DNA of 64,000 bases from Phaeoceros laevis (Eukaryota; Anthocerotophyta; Anthocerotopsida; Notothyladales): NCBI GenBank assembly GCA_049999765.1, contig JBNGIQ010009070.1, positions 1-64,000 on the forward strand, in the 5' to 3' direction. The notes beneath the pieces were generated by a model. That model searched no databases. It saw only the letters and a program-made list of their open reading frames with translations, and had not been told where the DNA came from. Positions 56,104-64,000 of the stretch are shown here, piece by piece. Both the position numbers and the translations under genes were made by a program. The first letter of the stretch is position 1. Every line of letters begins with the position of its first letter.

Positions 56104-57179
56104 CCACAAGGCTTTTTTGGAGAGGCAGGCAAATTTTGGTCGGTGTTGGAAGTGGACTGGACTGTCTGCTCAGCCTACATCCACCGCCTTGTTGCACCGT
56201 AATTATCAAACGAACTGCTTGCGGATACATGGCCAGTCGAGGCAGTTGACGTTGTCTTCACAGTCTCGGAATCTCGGGTCCTGTAAACTCAGGATCCAAT
56301 ATGACATCCACAGTAGACTGTGGGATTCCCGTTGGCTTCACACCATGGTTGTTGACACGGCCTTTGAGAGGTTAGCAGTGAAATCGACAAATCACCTTTC
56401 TTCACACTCTTGAGTTCACTATACTGACGTTTCAGATTCTCTATAGATATCTGAGCAAGCTTGATGAAGTATGCATCGGCACTTTTCCAAGACTCAGTAG
56501 CATGAGCAGATCTTGGACAAGATTGCCTCTTTGGGCTTCTGGCTGTAAGATCAACAACCAAACTAGGCAGCATGCACTTCCACAAGGCAATCCACAAGAA
56601 ATGCAGCCGTGGCTTACGGTGTATTAACCAGCTCCAGCGAACTAAAAGCTGGCTGGCAACCTGAAGTGTTATCCCTGTGAACTTTAATCATCGACTCACC
56701 GCACAAAATCGACTTTCTTAGGGGTCCTCTCGGCATCTGGCTGAGCTAGTGACTTCCCCGACCTCAAATGTATGCCTTAAACGTGAACCTGCCATATAGT
56801 CTCACGGATTGTCAACAGGCAACGCCAAGTCCTCCCCACGCTTCGGCCATTATCCAAAGCTCAGCTTACATCTCGTCGCATTTGATTAAGTCCACCGGCG
56901 CAATCCACTTTCAGGAAACCATTGCTCTTTGCTGGAAGGGCTGGAGGCAAGCACACAAATAAATTCGCAGATCAGAAAAATAGAGCAATTGTACAATGCA
57001 CATCCGATTTAACTGTCGAGCTCACATGCGGTTAGCGGCTGCTGTGAGCTCTACCAAACACACCGCATCCACTGGTTCTCCGGCAGCTCCGACCAAAGCT
57101 CAGTCCACCTCCTCTGGTGTCCCTTCGATCTGCGCAAGGCAGCAGCAGGCAGGGGCACCTCTGAATTAGTTCATCAGAG
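56104..57179. other. Region without recognised gene
   Basis: Short open stretches on both strands have no family resemblance. I looked here specifically for the missing C-terminal half of the AP-endonuclease fragment and did not find its GDLN or SDHCP motifs. Confidence 0.4.
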
Positions 57180-57229
57180 CTACAGCAGTTGCCATATCTG
57201 TGGTACCAATTTACTACAAATCTTGAGAG

Positions 57230-57960
57230 CTACGTACACGGTTGGTACACCCCACGGTGACTGCAGAGGCTTCACCTGCATAAGTAGTTTGGGGCAGTAA
57301 GTAATCTTCTGCAAGTCTGCAAATACCTTAATTGTCTTATCTCTCAGAAGCCTGCACGAGATATGATTGCAGTCCCCGAGTAGCCAAGCTTCGCAGTACT
57401 GCAACTCCAATAGCTTCCCTCATAGTGAGGCAACAGACACTGCTTCATATTGTCCACATCCTTGTCCTGCACATCAATTACTGCCTGATTGGAACTTTCC
57501 AGCAACAAACTCGACAGTTTCTGCTTCAACAAATTGAAGAAACAGAGCCCCACATCAGCAAAGGACAGACCTGGAGTTTGGTCTCCTGTAAGCACAAAAC
57601 ATCGAAGTCTTCCACTTCTGCAAGTTTCCTGAACAGAGCAGCGTCGTGCATCTTTGGGTCCTTCCCATTCACATTCCATGAGATTAGCTTAGTGATTGCA
57701 CTTATAAATGCTCATCATACCATGGTAACCTACCTTGTCACCAATCTCAGAAGTCACACTGACCCTGCACAGCGCTCCTCCTTCCTGCTACTAAACAGAA
57801 GCTCATCACAAGACCTATGCAGTACCTTTTCCTGGGCTGAGTCTCGTGCATCTGCAGTACTAGAAACTTCAACAAATTGCATCTCTGAGTCAACAGCAGA
57901 TGCAATCGTATCTCCAGTCAGGAAGTTCGAACAGAAAGACATAGACACTAAGTTTCTCAC
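57230..57960 (-). pseudogene. AP-endonuclease (exonuclease III family) fragment
   Basis: ARP/APE enzymes cut DNA at abasic sites in base-excision repair. Minus-strand exons read LISWNVNG...[10 protein letters not shown], then [13 protein letters not shown] with the metal-binding Glu in QETK, then [20 protein letters not shown] followed by GTAIISR, and possibly VKPLQSPWGV. An upstream exon-like piece (EMQFVEVSSTADARDSAQEK) is at about 57830-57895. Downstream catalytic motifs (NTYVPN, GDLN, SDHCP) were not found, so only the N-terminal half of the catalytic domain is here. It lies just beyond the stop codon of the HECT-like gene and on the same strand. Confidence 0.78.
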
Positions 57961-58148
57961 GAAGAATTGTCAGCTGAACTGGGAATAGCTCCCCAAATAC
58001 ATGAAACAGCTTCTCCCACATTACGAAATGACATCCCAACAAAAGTTCCAGCCTTGCCTCCAAAAAAAGAAGCTGCCAGTGCAGAGCTCCGAATCTACAG
58101 CGAGCAGCCTATCAACTGAATACACAGCCCACCGACTGAATACACATT

Positions 58149-61100
58149 TCAGATGTCCCCATATCCCCCCCCGCAACCACTCACAGCCTGCATTATCTTG
58201 TCCCGCAGCAGAGAGGCAGTTAGCACCCCCCTCGGCACATCCAGCTGCCTGATGCATGTGTGCGCAGAAGGAAGGTTGTTCCTATACTGATCAATCTTAG
58301 CAAACCAGCGCTGCTTGCTGCCGTACGGGTTGGCAGTGGTGAATGCCTTCAAGGCAGAGCACTGCCCTATGGACAGCATGCACACTGCCTCCTCAAACAA
58401 CAGCTTGTACCCCTCTGGCCAGTTGCCTACGTACTCCACCAGCTTCACATACTCTTCAGGCTTCACCAATTCATCTCCGTTGACGAAGACTTGCAAAGAT
58501 CCAGGCCATATCGTCTGCACACACCTCGCAATGGCATCTTGGTTCCGCAGCTGTGCCTCCCTCCGTGCTGCTAGGGTGAAGCCCTCATGGAGGAGCCCTG
58601 CAAAGTCAGCACAATCAACGAAAAAGCATTTCCTCACCAGCTGTTTCTCAAGGCTCGTGATTTGCTGCTCCAGCGATGATCCCACCAATGCCCTGTGCCT
58701 AATTTTGGTCACATGACACAAATGCTCAGATGGCCACTGAGCGTAGCAAGCTTCAAGGATGACATCCATGGCCACCACTTCCCCCTTCTTGGCATGTGCT
58801 CTCAGCGAGTCAAATGTTCAACTCACTACCGGCAGGACCCCCTCAAGATCAGCTTTGTAGAAGCCTCCATCCCTGAAATACGAGACCTCCTCCTCGTCTA
58901 GCAGCTCCTCCAGTGGCTGGGCAGCATGTGCCACTATGGCCATGCTCACCACATTCTTCACCTTTGTGCAGTAAAGGACATTCTCCATCATTGTGTGGCC
59001 TGCAAACCACACCATCTCCCGCTCCTCCTCCGTGAGAGCAGCCTTGGCCACCTGGCTGGTCAGCCACAGGCGGCCACTCCCCAATGCCCTGAAAAGCACA
59101 CGGGTGAACTTAGAATCCACCGTCATCTGCTTCCAAACTGCTGTCCTGTATTGTTCCATGGGTCCCCCAAGGTCAATAGTCGCCATTTCCAGCTCCTCAG
59201 TGCCCTGATTGAAATACTTGATGGTTAGGGGCTGAAACGCCTTTGAGGGGTCTTTCAGGACCTCCCTGAAAAGCTTCCATGCAGCCTTGAGCTCCTTGCC
59301 CTCGTGCACCTCCAGCTGAGAGCTAGGCCGCCGATTCCATGCTTCTCTGTATGGTGCCAGATGCCCCTCCGACACAATGAACATCTTGTACCCCTCCATG
59401 AGTTCCTCCGGCCGCCGGAGGAGGTCCCGTTCATTGGAAGGGTAGTTCAGCGCAAGCTTGATGGCTTGCGCATCGGTGATGACCTCCTTGTCCTCCATCC
59501 AGGCCAAGGTTGTGTGCAAAATACAGCCTCTCCACCACATCTGAGGGATACTTCATAGAGATCATTGCCTTACGTACATGATAACACAAATCATGATAAC
59601 TTACAGTATCCCATGCCATGTGTGGGCACCCGGTTGCTTCCAGCAACGCGAATAGCTCCTCTGCTGGTGAGGAATGTCCCCTGCTGGTGATGCATTCCTC
59701 AGCCACAAAGCTTGAAATTCATCAGGGTGCATACCCCCAAACTGGTCCACTCTGCGCACCATCGGAATGTGCCTGTGGATGTGCTTGGTCTGCAACGGCA
59801 TGCCGTGCTTGCGCATCCGCTCCAATTCCTTGATGTCCTCTTCGACATCTACTGCTGATATGAAACCCTGGCTGCCACACTGCGCATACAACGGCCTTGG
59901 CTTGCTTGCCTCCTCCACCACCTGCGCCCAGTGAGCCCACCATGTGACCTCTGTCATCCTCATTGCTTCCGGCAGGTAGTCAGGCTCCTGCTTGGGTGCA
60001 ACATCCACTCCAATTGACCGCAGTGCCCTCCTAATGTTGCTCCACTCCCTCTCAAATTTGCGGGTATACTTGACCACCTCCTGGCTATAGTACTCCCCAC
60101 TGCCGCCCCGATGTTGCCCTCTAACCGATCTCCACCGTGAAAGGAGGTCGAGCTGCCTCAAGTGGTGGGGGAGTTCATCATCTGTGGATGACGATGACCC
60201 ACCAAACTCATGGGAGCCTTGGCTGTCACTCACGCTTTGGATATCGTCGGAGTCTGGCGCATCTTCACTCAGTCTGACCACTACTGCCCTACGAGCTGGT
60301 GCTCCTCCTCGACTTGCAATTGCAGAGTTGTCAATGGGAGGTCCCCGGTCTGCTCCTCCTCCCCCCCCCCCCCCTGCCCCTCCCAGCTGCCTGCCCCCTC
60401 CTGCCTGCCAGTATGCAAGCCCTGGCCCCGCCGCTGCTCTCGCCGCTGCAACAGCTGGGTCAAACGGAACCAGGTGCAGGCCACCACCTGGTGCGCTTGA
60501 AGCGCTTCTTGCAGGGCTTGGGGCATGTGTTCCAGCGCTCCCCGCCGACTGCTGACTTGATGTTTTCCCTCCCGACGCCGACGCCTGCCTTGCGGTTCTC
60601 CCCTCCGACACCGGCTGTGAGTTCCTGCTCCGCTGCACCGCTCTTGACCGGGCACCGAGTGTCCCTGCCCCTGCCAGGCCACATGCGATCGCAGCTTCTT
60701 GGAGGGCATTAGCAATTTCCTCCCTTGCTAGGCCCGTGATCTGGCCGGCATTGCCAGATGCATCTGCCCACGTAGCAGCCACCCCTCCTCCACCCACCCA
60801 TACTGGCCTGCTCCCACCGTGCGTGCCGGGTGACGTTGGTCTGGCACCACCCCCTATACCATCCCCTGCACCACCTCCTGCACCCCTCCGTGCACCACCC
60901 CCTGCACCTCCCACAGTCCCTCCGCCCGACCTTCGCCGTAGCCTCCTGGCTTGGCCTTCCTCCTGTGGAACCCTGAAAGAGTCCCAGAAAGGATCGCGCA
61001 CAGGAGCGCGAATTCGTGGTGTCACTGGCGACTCTGTTGCAGCATCCCCTTCTGCTGTCCAGGCAAGTGCGGGTCTTGAAGCAGGTGGTGTCAAGGCAGA

Positions 61101-62837
61101 GGCAGCAGAGTTAAGTGTCTGCATGTGCTGCCCGGCACGCTGGCCCCCCCTGCCAGCCATCCCACCATGTCCAGGGGCAGCAGGAATGGAATGCTTGTCC
61201 TGCCCGCCACGAGCAGCAGGCCCCACCCCTGGAATGGGTCTTGAAGGCACGCCATACCGGCTCTGAGCAGAGGGGACGTCGACGTCAGGCACAGGCGTTG
61301 ACAGCCTGCTCCCAGCAGCACTCCCAGCAGCCCTGAAATTGGAGTGCATGGACTGCCTGCTCCCACCTGCCACCGGTGTTGAAGCCGTACAATCCGAGTG
61401 CATGGACTGTCTGCTCCCACCTTCCACCACCGGTGTTGAAGCCATAAAATTCGAGTGCATGGACTGCCTACTCCCACCTGCCACCGCCGATGTTGAAGGC
61501 ATGAAATTCGGGTGCATGGACTGCCTGCTCCCACCTGCCACCACCGATGTTGAAGGCATGAAATTGGAGTGCATGGACTGCCTGCTCCCNNNNNNNNNNA
61601 TGTTGAAGGCATGAAATTGGAGTGCATGGACTGCCTGCTCCCACCTCCGACCACCAATGTTGAAGGCATGAAATTCGAGTGCATGGACTGCCTGCTCCCA
61701 CCTGCCACCACAGGTGTTGAAGGCATTTGCTGCCTGCTCCCACCAGCTCTCCCAGCCACCATGATTTGCCTGCTCCCACCAGCTACCCCATCAGGCAGGG
61801 ACTGCCCGCTGACAGTAGGCCCCCCAGCCCCAGCTGGAGCTATCCCACCAGCAGCCCCTCTCTCCTCTGGCCGCCTACGATCCTCCAAGTCACGCTTGTA
61901 GTCCGCCATGTAGTTCCGCAATTGCTGTGTATGGATAGCCCCCACAAAAGCAATGTATATAACGTGCTTCAGATCCTTGGCCCATTGGGAGGCTGGAGTA
62001 TCTGGGTGGATAACATACGGCTCCCGGCTAACCATGTTCCTGATTGCATTCCTGTCCCTGCCTGCGCCAGACCTCTTCTTGTAGAAGAGGCCTGATCCCC
62101 CAATGCTCATACCCAGCACAGATTGAACCTCCCTATGGATCGCCTCCTGCCCTGTTCCCAACAAAAATGGTGACAAGTCACCCACACCACCCCATGGCAA
62201 GGTCTCCAAGACCTTGAACCTGAGCTCCTCTCTAAGGACATCCTTGACGACATACGTTGGATATGCGAATCCTTCGTAGCCGTCCACTAACTCGCATTCA
62301 CGGGGGTCTGCCAATGAAGCTTGTTGAAGCTTGCCCTTGGTATATCTGATTCCGAGCAACACTTGAGGTTCTGCCTGGCTGCCTGTGGAGGGGTACTGCC
62401 TGTGGAGTACCCCTCCAGTATGCATCCAACACCTCGGGCGGGGGCGGTGCAATTCCGAGGCCATTGTGGCCTCCTGCCAGCTGCACAGCCGTTGCAGGCA
62501 AGTTGTTCAAAAAGGCCTGCAAAAGCTCTGTGGGGGGCGCCGGCATGCCTATCGGGACTGCAGGAGTGGTGCTGGACCGCCGTCGCTGCAAAACAGGATG
62601 GCAGGCAACCATATTAGCCTGCAAGTTGACCACGTACAATACTACATCGACCAACACTACATCCACCAACTTGAGGCATCCTACCTTTGCTTGCGTGAGG
62701 CCGATGTCGTCATCGGCCAGGTCGTCGTCGTAGTACTCATCCGCGTAGTCCTCTGGCTCATCATCATAAGGATGCAGATCCTTACTGTCCTGGCTTCCAG
62801 CTGGGTCCATGCTGAGCCCGTCGTAATCGTGGTCCAC
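58149..62837 (-). CDS. Large repeat-containing protein with a C-terminal HECT-like ubiquitin-ligase domain
   Basis: HECT ligases accept ubiquitin on a cysteine and pass it to substrates. The 3' exons are 59540-58827 and 58787-58149; the last encodes a HECT-type C-lobe end, LPSAHTCIRQLDVP, with the candidate catalytic Cys codon at 58254-58256, closing GGYGDI. Upstream is IDLGGPMEQYRTAVWKQM, resembling the start of a HECT N-lobe. The 5' exon from 62837 is acidic (DDEPEDYADEYYDDDLADDD). Next come an unrecognised folded region (about 61900-62330, ending QLRNYMADYKRDLEDRRR), a 57-bp tandem-repeat region, a Gly/Ser/Ala-rich linker, and a second unrecognised segment (VKYTRKFEREWSNIRRALRS, MTEVTWWAHWAQVVEEASKP). 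Frames change near 62390 and 59700 without obvious introns, so this copy may be broken or misassembled. Exons between are approximate. Confidence 0.62.
61330..61800. repeat. 57-bp minisatellite inside the HECT-like gene
   Basis: TGCATGGACTGCCT recurs at 61345, 61399, 61456, 61513, 61570, 61623 and 61680, mostly 57 bp apart. Each unit encodes on the minus strand a 19-residue repeat of the type GGSRQSMHSNFMPSTSAVA. Degenerate units continue to about 61800. A 10-N gap (61590-61599) falls inside, so the true copy number is unknown. Confidence 0.9.
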
Positions 62838-63110
62838 AGCAACCTACATGAGGGCACGGCAAGTGTTTGCTGTTAGTAACTCAACCAGTTCATCAACTGT
62901 TCGTCACAACATCACAGCATTCAGCAACATCAGCATCCATCAGATCACAGGAAGAGCATCGTCTGGCCAGCATCCTCTGTCGCCCGCGAGCTTTCCACTC
63001 TGTCGTGCCACCCAGAAAGGAAAGATGTCAAGGCAAAGCTGTAATTGTATGACTGGCAGAAGCAGACTTTCTTCAGCAGCTACTACCTGGTGAAGGACCT
63101 CGACATTGCC
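62838..63110. other. Upstream of the HECT-like gene
   Basis: Probably leader or promoter of the minus-strand gene. It holds no recognised coding sequence; a loose CAGCATTCAGCAACATCAGC-type CA-rich stretch is present. Confidence 0.35.
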
Positions 63111-63215
63111 ACACTCTTTGCAATACCAAAATCAGCAAGCCTCGCATCGCAGTTGGCGTCCAATAGGATGTTGGACGACTGCACGTCCCGTTAAATGATG
63201 CGGGGGCCAATCCTG
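63111..63215 (-). pseudogene. Receptor-like kinase fragment
   Basis: On the minus strand the catalytic-loop region of a plant receptor kinase is readable: RDVQSSNILLDANCDARLAD followed by FGIAKSVAMSRSFTR. The HRD histidine codon is a stop (TAA) and the lysine of RDVK is Gln, so it is inactive. Wording resembles the ERECTA group (DFGIAKS). It joins directly to the elongation factor 2 piece. Confidence 0.8.
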
Positions 63216-63515
63216 CCATCATGAATAGCCTCTGGAAGCCCTTCCTCCAGAGGGTGGGTGCCTCTCAGTACACCCTGTTCTGCTGGTTTGGAGACTTGCT
63301 CATCACAATACGGCAGGTTTTCTCCACCTCCGACACAATAATCTCTGCACCTCCCATGAAATCGTCCTGCTGGTCCGTCAAGCAGATCTCCAGATGCAGC
63401 TCACTAGCACCAGCAATGATGTGCTCACCAGACTCCTCAAACATTGTCAGAACCATAGGATCAGACTTGGCCAGCCTCTTCAAACCTTCCACAAGCTTGG
63501 ACAAGTGCCCACCAC
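63190..63515 (-). pseudogene. Elongation factor 2 fragment
   Basis: On the minus strand: [20 protein letters not shown], then [39 protein letters not shown] and [15 protein letters not shown], followed out of frame by PLEEGLPEAIHDGRIGPR. This is the domain III-IV region of eEF2, the ribosomal translocase. About 11 residues normally between EIIVS and EK are missing. No start or other part of eEF2 is present. Confidence 0.87.
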
Positions 63516-63990
63516 TACCTCGCCCAGCAGACCTCTTGTGACAATCTTTGAGTGCAGCTCCCTGCCCTTCTGCAAGGCAGCAGTGCTTGCACACGCCTCC
63601 AGAAGGCAAGCACAAGTAGCACGGTTATGCAGAATGAGGCCCGCCTCCTCCATTTGTCCCTACACAACAAGCGCCGCTTGGCAGAGTCCTTGCTGTGCAC
63701 AACGGACAATGGACGCATTCCATGTCACCACATCCTTTGCGTCCATGCTGTCAACAACCAGGCGTGCACCTTCCAGCTCTCCACATGTTGCATACATGTC
63801 CACCAGGCAGTTGCCCACCCCTACTTCGCCCAGCAGACCTCTTGTGACAATCTTTGAGTGCAGCTCCCTGCCCTTCTGTGTAGCAGCAGTGCTTGCGCAC
63901 GCCTTAAGAAGGCACGCAAATTTGACACGGTCAGCCAAAATGAGGCCTCCCTCCCCCATTTGTCCATGCACAACAAGCGCCACCAGGTAG
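63516..63990 (-). pseudogene. PPR fragment with two tandem repeat blocks
   Basis: On the minus strand from the window edge: [79 protein letters not shown]. Then an in-frame TAG (near 63660) is followed by a second block, [20 protein letters not shown] and [12 protein letters not shown], nearly the same DNA as the first. It joins the eEF2 piece near 63515-63535. Upstream parts may continue past the window. Confidence 0.83.
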
Positions 63991-64000
63991 GTGCCAACAA

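Noticed and set aside
62385-62425. Hairpin-like duplication (TACTGCCTGTGGAG beside TGCCTGTGGAGG) as the cause of the frame change in the HECT-like gene
   Set aside because: Removing one 17-bp unit does not bring the two open frames into register, so it does not by itself explain the shift.

Overview
This window is nuclear DNA from a land plant. Most genes are split by short GT-AG introns of roughly 70-200 bp. The recognisable proteins are plant-type: PLS-class PPR proteins, a LORELEI-like GPI-anchored protein, an LRR receptor-like protein, a FAX fatty-acid exporter, a light-harvesting (LHCB) fragment and the invariant plant histone H4. Compact genes, many PPR relics and near-balanced base composition would suit a non-seed plant, but the sequence alone does not name a species. 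Six N runs (13427-13436, 29677-30076, 39722-39821, 45459-45558, 53850-54249, 61590-61599) mark a draft assembly.

The left part (1-31.8 kb) is a gene-dense housekeeping block. In order it holds a BRD1/2/13-type bromodomain protein (+), an S-adenosylmethionine carrier (-), a composite pseudogene, a small PIG-Y subunit gene (+), a 918-residue conserved protein I cannot name (-), a miniature CACTA-like transposon, APC2 of the anaphase-promoting complex (+), an OTU deubiquitinase (+), an intronless SELO/YdiU protein (-), acetylornithine aminotransferase (+), a THA8-like PPR protein (-) head to head with a LORELEI-like gene (+), a FAX gene (+, interrupted by a gap) and histone H4 (-) with two mirror-image E2F-type sites upstream.

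The middle part (32-47.4 kb) is richer in AT and repeats. It holds a truncated duplicate of the 3' end of an LRR receptor-like protein gene, remnants of an LTR retroelement with a retropepsin motif, a foldback element, a cluster of palindromic HindIII-site repeats, a PPR relic interrupted by an F-box fragment, the intact LRR receptor-like protein gene (41970-45149, -), and a second partial copy of the PPR-relic segment that preserves the uninterrupted site.

The right part (48.4-64 kb) starts with an NTMC2T3/SYTF-like SMP-C2 protein (+; 14 exons, all introns phase 0). It then becomes a graveyard of gene fragments: an F-box gene with a gap and a tandem relic, a PPR piece, an LHCB7-like piece, a truncated AP-endonuclease, and a large minus-strand locus (58149-62837) encoding a repeat-rich protein that ends in a HECT-type ubiquitin-ligase C-lobe. 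Upstream of it on the same strand lies a chimera that reads PPR, then elongation factor 2, then receptor kinase. Same-strand gene pieces on both sides of the HECT-like locus suggest gene capture by a mobile element. This is the best candidate in the window for something undescribed.
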